From Hydrogenophilaceae bacterium (GTDB lineage Bacteria > Pseudomonadota > Alphaproteobacteria > Caulobacterales > Aquidulcibacteraceae): DNA of 64,000 bases. Location: contig JACAEE010000156.1 of the NCBI GenBank assembly GCA_013389015.1, positions 58,302-122,301 on the forward strand. Reading direction: 5' to 3'. Positions 48,897-56,017 of the stretch are shown here, in pieces. The notes under the pieces were generated by a model. It was not told where the DNA came from and made no database searches. It worked only from the letters and a program-made list of their open reading frames with translations. The position numbers and the translations under genes are program-made. The first letter of the stretch is position 1. Each line of letters opens with the position of its first letter.

Positions 48897-50867
48897 ATGA
48901 CCCAAGCAATCGCAACACATGACGAGCATGCCGTCCAAACCGGCGTCGTCCTTATCCCGCTCAACAAATTAAAGAAGTCGCCCGCCAACGCGCGCAAGAC
49001 GCCGCATCCAAAGGCCGACATTGAAGCGCTTGCCGCCTCCATTCACGCCAAGGGCATTTTGCAGAACCTCGTTGTTGCCCCCGAGCTCGCTGAATCTGGC
49101 GTGGCGACCGGGTTCTATTTCGTCACCATTGGCGAGGGCCGCCGACAAGCGCAGCTCTTGCGCGTCAAGCGCAAGCAGATCGCCGAGACCGAGCCGGTGC
49201 GCTGCGTCATCGACACCGGCAATGACGCCGCCGAGATCAGTCTCGATGAGAACGTCACTCGTTCGGCCATGTCGGTGATGGACGAGGTTGAAGCGTTCGC
49301 GGGTCTGGTCGATGGCGGCATGAGCGCCGACGACGTGGCGCGGCGCTTTGGCTGCACGGTGCGCCTCGTCGAACAGCGCCTGGCGCTGGCGCGACTTTCG
49401 CCCAAGATCCGCGCGGCCTATCGCAAAGGCGACATTAATCTCGATGTGGCGCGGGCGTTTTCGATCAATGACGACCACGCTGCACAGGAACGAGTGTTTC
49501 GACAGCTCGCAAAGCCCATCACCCATGCCGCGAGTGTTCGCAGTGCGCTAACGGTGGGACGCATTCCCGCGCACGACCGCCTCGCACGTTTCGTCGGCGC
49601 CGAGGTCTATGAAGCTGCCGGCAGGCGCCTGGTCCGCGATCTCTTCGAGCCGGACATCGTCTTCTTCGATGATGGCGAGTTGCTGCAGCGGCTTGCGGTC
49701 GAACGCCTCGATACGATGCGTGAGGCGCTTGCCGCGGAGGGCTGGGGCTGGGTGGAGACCTTGACGGGCCATGGCCAGGTCGATGGTTGCGCCGGTGAAC
49801 GGCTGCATCCGACGCAACGCAAGCTGAAGCCGGCGGAGAAGAAGGAGATCGCGGCGCTGGAAGCGCGGCTCGACGAACTGGACGAGAAGCTTGAGGATGC
49901 CGAGGAAGACAATCCGCTCTGGGCCGAGCGCGACGAAGTGGATGCCAAGCTCGATGGCTTGCGTGAAGCGGCGCGGGTCTTCGATCCGAAGCTGATGAAG
50001 CACGCTGGCGCTGCGGTGGCGGTCGATCGCGACGGGCGGGCGGTCATCACCAAGGGCCTCATCAAGCGCGCAGATGCGAAGGCAATAGCCAAGCTGCGGA
50101 AACCCGCGCAGTCGCCGGCAGACGAGTCTGGCGCCTCTGCTGGCGCCGAGGTGGAAGAGGAGGCAGGGCCGCGCCTGACGAAGGCGCTGACGGAGCGATT
50201 GAGCGAAGCCCGGACTCGTGGCCTTCGCGCCGCTCTTGCCGGCAATCCTCAGGTCGCCCTGGGCCTTATGGTCTACACGCTTATGCGCCAAAGTGCGGAT
50301 CGTTCCGCTGTGCCGGGCGTCGGGATCGAGGCGCGCCCCGTTGGATTCGACGATGACGACGTAATGGAGAAGGCGCGCATCTCCTGTGCTGACAAGGCCG
50401 AGGAGCAGGAGTTCGCGTTCTTCGCCGCCTGCATTGAACAGCCTGCCGACAATTTGCTCGACATGCTCGCGGTGTTTGTCGCCGAGACCATTGATCTAAC
50501 CCATGGCGGCGTCACGCCCGAGGATAAACGCCGTCAGCTCATGGGCGATGCGCTCGCTGCCGCCCTCGACCTCGACATGACGCGTCATTGGGAAGCCGAT
50601 GAGGATTTTTGGGTTGCGGCGCCGAAAGCGCTCGCGGTCGCGGCGCTCGAAAGCGCGCCAGGCATCGTCTCGCTCGGCGAGAAGGAACGTAGCGGCATGG
50701 CCGCGGCGTTCCAGAAGATGAAGAAGGCCGAACTCGCGCGCACGGCGGCGCAAACGCTGAAAGGCGCGGGCTGGCTGCCGGATCTTTTGATCACGCCGCC
50801 GCGTGAAGGGGCGTTCGCCGTCACGGCCGAAGGCAAGCGGGCCTTGGCGAAGGCGCACGCGGCCTAG
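48897..50867 (+). CDS. ParB/RepB/Spo0J-family nuclease-domain protein of mobile elements
   Basis: 656 residues. N-terminal ParB/Srx domain (VVLIPLNKLKKSPANARKTPHPKADIEALAASIHAKGILQNLVVAPE ... FVTIGEGRRQAQLLRVKRKQIAETEPVRCVI, then DENVTRSAMSVMDEVEAF), an HTH (MSADDVARRFGCTVRLVEQRLALARLSPKIRAAYRKGDINLDVARAF), and a long C-terminal extension with an acidic coiled coil (EKKEIAALEARLDELDEKLEDAEED). This long form is typical of alphaproteobacterial plasmids and ICEs; no parA is nearby. The ATG after GAGGC is used instead of the ORF-track start. Confidence 0.9.
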   Translation: MTQAIATHDEHAVQTGVVLIPLNKLKKSPANARKTPHPKADIEALAASIHAKGILQNLVVAPELAESGVATGFYFVTIGEGRRQAQLLRVKRKQIAETEPVRCVIDTGNDAAEISLDENVTRSAMSVMDEVEAFAGLVDGGMSADDVARRFGCTVRLVEQRLALARLSPKIRAAYRKGDINLDVARAFSINDDHAAQERVFRQLAKPITHAASVRSALTVGRIPAHDRLARFVGAEVYEAAGRRLVRDLFEPDIVFFDDGELLQRLAVERLDTMREALAAEGWGWVETLTGHGQVDGCAGERLHPTQRKLKPAEKKEIAALEARLDELDEKLEDAEEDNPLWAERDEVDAKLDGLREAARVFDPKLMKHAGAAVAVDRDGRAVITKGLIKRADAKAIAKLRKPAQSPADESGASAGAEVEEEAGPRLTKALTERLSEARTRGLRAALAGNPQVALGLMVYTLMRQSADRSAVPGVGIEARPVGFDDDDVMEKARISCADKAEEQEFAFFAACIEQPADNLLDMLAVFVAETIDLTHGGVTPEDKRRQLMGDALAAALDLDMTRHWEADEDFWVAAPKALAVAALESAPGIVSLGEKERSGMAAAFQKMKKAELARTAAQTLKGAGWLPDLLITPPREGAFAVTAEGKRALAKAHAA

Positions 50868-50936
50868 TTCGAATTTCTCACCAACTTCGCGCCGCTGGCC
50901 TCGCGCCGGCGGCGCTTTTCTTTCGAGGTCATCATC

Positions 50937-51860
50937 ATGACAAGCCCTCATGCGCGCGCTGGCGCGCGCCGCGACATTGCGGCTGAAATCACCGCAAAGA
51001 TACTTTCTGAGCTGGAGGCGGGCGTTCTGCCTTGGCGTAAACCTTGGGACGGCGCGCGCACCGGCGCGGTGCTGCCCCGCCGTGCTACCGGCGAGACTTA
51101 TCGGGGCGTCAACGTCATCTTATTGTGGAGCGCCGCGATCCAGCGCGGCTATCTCTCCCCTTATTGGCTAACCTTCAATCAAGCCGTGAAACTCGGCGCC
51201 CAGGTGCGCAAGGGCGAGCGGGGTGAAGTCGTCGTCTATTACGGTCAGGGCAAACGCACGCGCCTCGGCGAGGGCGGCGCGGAGGTCGAAGACGCATTCC
51301 GCTTCCTGAAATGGTACGTGGTCTTCTCGACCGATCAGATCGACAATCTTCCGGCTCGCTTTCATCCAGCGCCTCTCGCGCCTTCACGCGCGCCGCTCGC
51401 AGCGCACGAGTATTGGTTCGAGAAGCTGGAGATCGCGCGCATCGCCACGCGTGACATCGCCTGCTACATTCCGAGCAAGGATGTGATTGGCATGCCGCCG
51501 GTTGCGGCCTTCGACACGGCCGAGGACTACGCCGCAACGCTCAATCATGAGAGCGTGCATGCGACCATGGCGCCGCACCGTGTCGGGCGCGACATGGGCA
51601 GGAAATTCTCCGCCCATGCGATCGCCGCCGAAGAACTCGTCGCCGAAATCGGCGCCAGCATTCTCGGCGCTCACCTTCGTCTGCCGCCCCAGCACATCCA
51701 CGACCACGCTTCCTATATTGGTCACTGGATGAAGCTCTTGGCCGATGACAAACGCGCGTTTTTGACCGCCGCAGCGCAGGCGCAGGTGGCGGTCGACTGG
51801 CTGCTGGCGAAAAGTCCTTCACCTTTCGCGGAGGAGGAGACCGCCGATGTCGCGGCTTGA
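50937..51860 (+). CDS. ArdC-like antirestriction / zincin metallopeptidase protein
   Basis: 307 residues. N-terminal ArdC-type ssDNA-binding domain (DIAAEITAKILSELEAGVLPWRKPWD ... GETYRGVNVILLW) and a C-terminal zincin domain with HExxH motif (ATLNHESVHATMAPHRVGRDMG) and AAEELVAEIGASIL as third-ligand region. It helps incoming single-stranded DNA escape restriction during conjugation. Its last 14 bases overlap the Toprim gene, and both follow parB, the usual order in such elements. Confidence 0.9.
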   Translation: MTSPHARAGARRDIAAEITAKILSELEAGVLPWRKPWDGARTGAVLPRRATGETYRGVNVILLWSAAIQRGYLSPYWLTFNQAVKLGAQVRKGERGEVVVYYGQGKRTRLGEGGAEVEDAFRFLKWYVVFSTDQIDNLPARFHPAPLAPSRAPLAAHEYWFEKLEIARIATRDIACYIPSKDVIGMPPVAAFDTAEDYAATLNHESVHATMAPHRVGRDMGRKFSAHAIAAEELVAEIGASILGAHLRLPPQHIHDHASYIGHWMKLLADDKRAFLTAAAQAQVAVDWLLAKSPSPFAEEETADVAA

Positions 51861-52740
51861 GCGCATCGTCGCGGCGTGCGGCGGCATCCTGCTGGATGGC
51901 GCCACGCGTGCGCTCATCCCTGGGCCCAATCACAGCCACAAGGACCGCTCGGTCTCGCTGCGCCTGACGGAGGAGGGGCGCATCCTCATCCATTGTTTCA
52001 GCCCAAAGGATGACTGGCGCGACGTCCGCCGCGCGCTGGCTGATCTTGGTCTGTTGGATGGTGAGCCTCGTGTAGTCGAGGGAAGCGCGCGCCGATCGCC
52101 GCTGAGGGTCGTAGCCCAGCCGGTTGATGAGGAGCGCCTCGCACGCGCAGGGCGGCTCTGGGAAGAAAGTGGCCCGCTGAAGCACTCGGTGGCGGAAGCC
52201 TATATGCGCAGACGCGCCGTCCCTTCCGGACTATGGAAGAGCACCGCGCTTCGCTTTCACCCGCGTATGACCAGCCTCGATGATCGCGCCAAGCGGCCGG
52301 CTCTGGTCGCGGCAATCAGCGATGCGCACGGCGCGCTTCAGGGCGTACAGGTCACTTTGCTGAGTGCGCACGGGACGGCCAAGGCCGCCGTGGCGACGCC
52401 CAGACGCGTCATCGGCAATCTGATGGGCGGGACGGTGCGTCTAGCCGATGCGCAAGACGAACTGGTTGTCGGCGAGGGCATCGAGACCATGCTGACTGCA
52501 TCCGACGTCTTTGGCGTTCCAGCTTGGGCCGCACTCAGCGCTGACAATCTTGCGCGCCTCATCATCCCTCACGCGCTGCGGCGGCTCATCATCGCAGCCG
52601 ACAATGACGAAGCCGGATTGCGCGCTGCTCAATTCTTGGGGGCGCGAATGGTGAACTCAACAACCGTCGAGATCGAAACAGCGCCGCCCGGCTTCAACGA
52701 CTGGAACGATTGGGCGCGTGCACAAGCGCTTCGTTCGTAA
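51847..52740 (+). CDS. Toprim domain protein (mobile-element primase/DNA-binding type)
   Basis: 297 residues. The N-terminus (LLDGATRALIPGPNHSHKDRSVSLRLTEEGRILIHCFSPKDDWRDVRRAL) is the zinc-less CHC2-like part; the Toprim fold follows with Glu in LVVGEGIETMLTASDVFGVPAWAAL and DxD in LIIAADNDEAGLRAAQFL. Overlaps the ArdC-like gene by 14 bp. Typical of the plasmid/ICE maintenance block; likely acts in priming or processing of transferred DNA. Confidence 0.88.
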   Translation: MSRLERIVAACGGILLDGATRALIPGPNHSHKDRSVSLRLTEEGRILIHCFSPKDDWRDVRRALADLGLLDGEPRVVEGSARRSPLRVVAQPVDEERLARAGRLWEESGPLKHSVAEAYMRRRAVPSGLWKSTALRFHPRMTSLDDRAKRPALVAAISDAHGALQGVQVTLLSAHGTAKAAVATPRRVIGNLMGGTVRLADAQDELVVGEGIETMLTASDVFGVPAWAALSADNLARLIIPHALRRLIIAADNDEAGLRAAQFLGARMVNSTTVEIETAPPGFNDWNDWARAQALRS

Positions 52741-53024
52741 GCGCCATCGTCAGGTGAAAAGCATCCTCGCGCACTTTCCGCCACCCGAGCGTCCGCAAGC
52801 CTCGCCCACGCCGTCGCCAGTGACGCCCGTCCGTCGCCGCCGGCAAGGCGAAAATCGTTTCCCCGCCCCGCTGACGCGGGCTTCGGCCGCGTGCGGGCGC
52901 ACGCGACGCGGGCCCCACCATTTTCACCTTGCCCGCGCCGCCTCATGGCCGGGCGCGATGTGCGCCGTCGCGGGCGAGGCCCGCGGCCCCGATCAACCGG
53001 GAAACGCTTATCGAGGATGCTTCC
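52741..53024. other. GC-rich intergenic region upstream of the SSB-like gene
   Basis: 284 bp with very high GC and alternating CG-rich stretches. No coding evidence in the ORFs listed here. It probably carries the promoter of the SSB-like gene. Confidence 0.35.
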
Positions 53025-53363
53025 ATGACCAACCGCGTCACCATCACCGGCACGCTCGTCGACGATCCCAAGATCCGCTCGTTCGAGCAAAAGGGCGGCA
53101 CAATCGAAATCGTCTCGCTCTGGCTTGAAGTCAAAGATGAGCACCGCACCGATCGCTTCACCGTCGAGATCAATGACGGCAAGGCCGCCAGCGCCGCCAA
53201 GGCGCTGACAAAGGGCGTGACCGCCGAAGTGAGCGGCAAGCTTCGCCACGACCGCTGGAAGGACAAGGGCACCGGCCGCTGGACCGGCAAGGTGTTCGTC
53301 GCCGTCGATCCCGGCGAAGGCGCGATCAAATCACTCGGCAAGGCGAACGCCGCCGCCGCCTGA
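53025..53363 (+). CDS. Single-stranded DNA-binding (SSB-like, OB-fold) protein
   Basis: 112 residues. MTNRVTITGTLVDDPKIRSFEQKGGTIEIVSLWLEVKDEHRTDRFTVEINDGKAASAAKALTKGVTAEVSGKLRHDRWKD has the strand order and G-x-L-x-x-DP-x-IR motif of SSB proteins. It ends in a short Ala-rich tail and lacks the acidic tip of chromosomal SSB. Probably protects element DNA during transfer. The ORF-track start adds 32 codons upstream; this ATG gives the normal N-terminus. Confidence 0.85.
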   Translation: MTNRVTITGTLVDDPKIRSFEQKGGTIEIVSLWLEVKDEHRTDRFTVEINDGKAASAAKALTKGVTAEVSGKLRHDRWKDKGTGRWTGKVFVAVDPGEGAIKSLGKANAAAA

Positions 53364-53369
53364 TCGCGA

Positions 53370-53400
53370 GACGCCGCTTCCGAGGGTTGGAAGCGGCGTC
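53370..53400 (+). terminator. Hairpin after the SSB-like gene
   Basis: Perfect 12-bp arms GACGCCGCTTCC and GGAAGCGGCGTC with loop GAGGGTT, 6 bases after the stop. No U-tract; terminator or processing stem. Confidence 0.6.
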
Positions 53401-53442
53401 GCTGAGCTCTGTTCATCTCCGTTCAATCGAGGAGACACCGCC

Positions 53443-53805
53443 ATGTCTTCACCAACGCTGCGCGCCAGCGATCTGGCGCAGTTCACCGGCAGCGCATGCT
53501 GGTATCGCCATCCGCTCTATCCTTCCATCACCTACACGGACGGCGCTCAATACGTGGCCGAAGCCGGCGGCGCCTATTGGCTGCTCGATGCGATCGTCTC
53601 ACACCAGCACGAGCCCCGCGTGCGCAGTCGGGAGTTCCAGGTTTGGACGCTTCGTGTAGCGCAAGATCGCAGCGCTGTGCTGACCTGCGAGGACGGCGAT
53701 CATGGTGTGCTCGCCAGCCAAGCCATCGCGTTCACGGATTTTCCGCTGCCTGAAATCACGCTCTGGCTTCAGAACGATGTGATCTTCCTGCCGAGCGAAT
53801 ATTGA
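53443..53805 (+). CDS. DUF6876 family protein of mobile elements
   Basis: 120 residues. LASDLAQFTG-type start (LRASDLAQFTGSACWYRHPLYPSITYTDGAQYVAEAGGAYWLLDAIVSHQHEPRVR), EFQVWTLRV and LTCEDGDHGVLASQAIAFTDFPLPEITLWL match the DUF6876 pattern. Soluble, unknown role, very often found next to ssb and ardC genes in conjugative elements. Last gene of the mobile block. Confidence 0.82.
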   Translation: MSSPTLRASDLAQFTGSACWYRHPLYPSITYTDGAQYVAEAGGAYWLLDAIVSHQHEPRVRSREFQVWTLRVAQDRSAVLTCEDGDHGVLASQAIAFTDFPLPEITLWLQNDVIFLPSEY

Positions 53806-53826
53806 GCCTGTTCTGCGGGCGAGACC

Positions 53827-53854
53827 GCATCCGCCGGCGCTCGCCGGCGGATGC
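53827..53854. terminator. Bidirectional hairpin terminator at the right end of the mobile block
   Basis: Perfect 13-bp arms GCATCCGCCGGCG and CGCCGGCGGATGC around CT, between the convergent DUF6876 and CopC genes. It separates the element genes from the metal-resistance operon. Confidence 0.7.
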
Positions 53855-53862
53855 GCGCGGGG

Positions 53863-54216
53863 CTATTGCACCGTAAAGTGAAGCGTGCCTTCCATGGCGT
53901 GGCCGTCGCCAGTTGCGTTCCAGTGCACCTCATAAGCGCCCGATGCCAGCGCGGGGAGGGCAATGACATAAGCGGCCTGCGGCGAAGTTGGCGCGGTGTG
54001 GCTCACCGGAATGGGGGTGTGGCCCGGGCCATGCACCTGCACCTGGGTCAAGATCACGGCATGCTCGAAGGTGAGCGAGATGTTTGAGGGCGCGGCCGCA
54101 AGCACCGCGTCGTCGGCGGGCGCTGAGACCACTTCAGCGTTGTCGCCGTGCGTTTCTTGGGCAAGCGCCGTGGCCGGGGCCAATGCAAGCGCGAGCGCAA
54201 TCATCAAACGCTTCAT
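53863..54216 (-). CDS. copC: CopC-domain periplasmic copper-resistance protein
   Basis: 117 residues. Signal peptide MKRLMIALALALAPATALAQ, then a CopC-type beta-barrel (AEVVSAPADDAVLAAAPSNISLTFEHAVILTQVQVHGPG ... YEVHWNATGDGHAMEGTLHFTV). The usual first His after the signal peptide is shifted (QETHGDN). It probably binds copper in the periplasm. Last gene of the long minus-strand metal operon. The ORF-track start adds 31 residues before the signal peptide. Confidence 0.83.
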   Translation of the reverse strand: MKRLMIALALALAPATALAQETHGDNAEVVSAPADDAVLAAAPSNISLTFEHAVILTQVQVHGPGHTPIPVSHTAPTSPQAAYVIALPALASGAYEVHWNATGDGHAMEGTLHFTVQ

Positions 54217-54238
54217 GTCGTCTTCTCCTTGGTTGACT

Positions 54239-54721
54239 TTAACTTGCTGCGTAACGGGCAAAGACCCGCGTCGTCCCCCCATCTCCAAACGCGATGACTT
54301 CGAATGCATCGCGCCGGCCGTCGCTGCGCTCCATGCCGGGCGAGCCCGCCGGCATTCCTGGAACCGCCAGCCCGCTCACGCCTGCGGGGCGCTGTTCAAT
54401 CAAGCGAATGATGTCGCGGGCCGGCACATGACCTTCAATCGCAAAGCCCGCCACCGACATCGTGTGACACGACGCCAATGCCTGCGGCACGCCAAGCCTT
54501 TGCTTAACCCCCGCCATGTCGTTCGTTTCCGTCACCTGGACCGCAAAGGCGCCGCTGGCGCGCAAGTGCTCGACCCAAGCAAGGCAGCAGCCGCAATGAG
54601 GATCGCGATAGACTTCCGCCGCATAAGCTTGCTGTGCGGCCGCTGGTCCCGACGCCAGCGTCGCTGCTGTTGCGAACAAGATCACGCGTCGAGACAGCGT
54701 GGGAGGCCGTGTAGAATCCAT
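54239..54721 (-). CDS. DUF411 periplasmic metal-binding protein
   Basis: 160 residues. After a signal/Tat-like N-terminus (TLSRRVILFATAATLASGPAAAQQ) comes the DUF411 signature EVYRDPHCGCCLAWVEHLRASGAFAVQVTETNDMAGVKQRLGVPQALASCHTMSVAGFAIEGHVPA, with CGCC and SCHT as likely copper ligands. Common in copper and silver resistance loci. Start at MDSTRPPTL, 4 bp after the CDF stop. Confidence 0.9.
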   Translation of the reverse strand: MDSTRPPTLSRRVILFATAATLASGPAAAQQAYAAEVYRDPHCGCCLAWVEHLRASGAFAVQVTETNDMAGVKQRLGVPQALASCHTMSVAGFAIEGHVPARDIIRLIEQRPAGVSGLAVPGMPAGSPGMERSDGRRDAFEVIAFGDGGTTRVFARYAAS

Positions 54722-54725
54722 TCTC

Positions 54726-55310
54726 TTATTGCCCTCCGTGATCGCTGGCGTCGCGCAGAATGGCGACGCCGCCCTTGAGTGAAATGGCGGCGACCGCGGC
54801 GCCGACGACCAGATCGGGCCATTGTTGGCCAGTCCACGCCACCGCCGCGCCGGCAAGCAAGATGCCGCCATTGCCGATAAAATCATTGAAGCTGAAAGTG
54901 CGCGCCGCCTTTATGTTGGGGTCGGATGTTTTCAGCGACTGCATGAGCCGCAGGCAGACGAGATTTATGATCGCTGCAACGATCGCCAGCGTCATCATCG
55001 TGGCGCCGATCGGCTCAGAACCGAATATGTAGCGCCGGGCCGTATCGCCCAACACGCCGATGGCGAAGACGATGAGCAGCGCTCCTGAAACGGTCGCGGC
55101 GGCGCGCTTCCAGCGCGCGCCCGCGCCGACGGCGAACAGGCTTAGGGCATAGACGACACTGTCGGAGGCATTGTCGAGTGCGTTAGCGAGGAGGCTGCTT
55201 GAGTCCGCGGTCCAACCGCCAACGGCTAGACCTGCGGCAAGCAGCACGTTCAAGCCGAAGGTCAGCCCGAGTATGCGCCGCTGACGCGCCGGTGAAGGCT
55301 CGCCCGTCAT
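54726..55310 (-). CDS. Cation diffusion facilitator (CDF)-type transporter, short form
   Basis: 194 residues with about six helices. Metal-site motifs of CDF proteins are present: ALDNASDSVVYALSLFA (helix 2) and SFNDFIGNGGILLAGAAV (helix 5). The cytoplasmic C-terminal domain of full CDF proteins is missing, as in the short subgroup found with metal efflux genes. Probably exports Zn, Co or Cd. It overlaps the methyltransferase stop by 4 bp. Confidence 0.85.
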   Translation of the reverse strand: MTGEPSPARQRRILGLTFGLNVLLAAGLAVGGWTADSSSLLANALDNASDSVVYALSLFAVGAGARWKRAAATVSGALLIVFAIGVLGDTARRYIFGSEPIGATMMTLAIVAAIINLVCLRLMQSLKTSDPNIKAARTFSFNDFIGNGGILLAGAAVAWTGQQWPDLVVGAAVAAISLKGGVAILRDASDHGGQ

Positions 55311-56017
55311 GCCTTGCGCGCCAGCGTCATCAGCGTCCAGCCGAATCCCGCCGAACCCAGGGTGGTTTCCAATCTTCGCCCGGACAGCGCGCGCATCACG
55401 CGCCGTCCCCAGCGGCCGGCGATAAGGCGCATCGGGCCCTTGTTGGCGATCGGCGTCATCGTGCGCATCGCTTCGACGGTGAAGTGTGGCGCTAGCAGTT
55501 CACTCAATTCGTTGCGGTCGAACCAGCGCCTGAGATGTCCGGCCTGGGTCGGCGCAACCTTATTGTGCCGCTCAAGCACCGGGCGGTTCTGCGTCGCCAA
55601 AATGAGCACGCCTCCGCGGCGCAGCAGGCGCGCGATCTTGGCGATAAAGGCCGGTTGATCGCCGACATGAGACAAGACTTCGAGCGTCACCACCACGTCG
55701 AATCCATGCTCGGGAAAATCGAGCGTCATGAAGTCGCCGTTGATGAACTCGACGCCGGCTATGCGCTCGGCGGCGCGCCTCAGCACATCCGGCGACAGAT
55801 CCGTAGCGGTTACGCGGCCATAGGGCTTGAGCCAGGGGCAAAGCCAACCCGCGCCGCAGCCGACTTCGAGGATGTCGAGATCGAACCGGCCGGTTGCGCT
55901 CAGCCAGCCGAGAGCGGCCTCTTTCTGGTCGTGCGAAATGTCTGACTGCGCATGCTCGCGGTTCTCCGCGTTCCACGCATCCCAATAGGAGGCCTGTTCG
56001 GCAATTGGATCGCTCAT
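55307..56017 (-). CDS. Class I SAM-dependent methyltransferase (UbiG-like)
   Basis: 236 residues. Motif I LDILEVGCGAGWLCPWLKPYG, motif II DVVVTLEVLSHVGDQPAFI and the post-motif LLRRGGVLILATQNRPVL define the Rossmann-type methyltransferase fold. Closest in layout to UbiG-like enzymes but with no ubiquinone genes around. Overlaps the P-type ATPase stop by 4 bp, so it belongs to the metal operon; substrate unknown. Confidence 0.85.
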   Translation of the reverse strand: MSDPIAEQASYWDAWNAENREHAQSDISHDQKEAALGWLSATGRFDLDILEVGCGAGWLCPWLKPYGRVTATDLSPDVLRRAAERIAGVEFINGDFMTLDFPEHGFDVVVTLEVLSHVGDQPAFIAKIARLLRRGGVLILATQNRPVLERHNKVAPTQAGHLRRWFDRNELSELLAPHFTVEAMRTMTPIANKGPMRLIAGRWGRRVMRALSGRRLETTLGSAGFGWTLMTLARKA

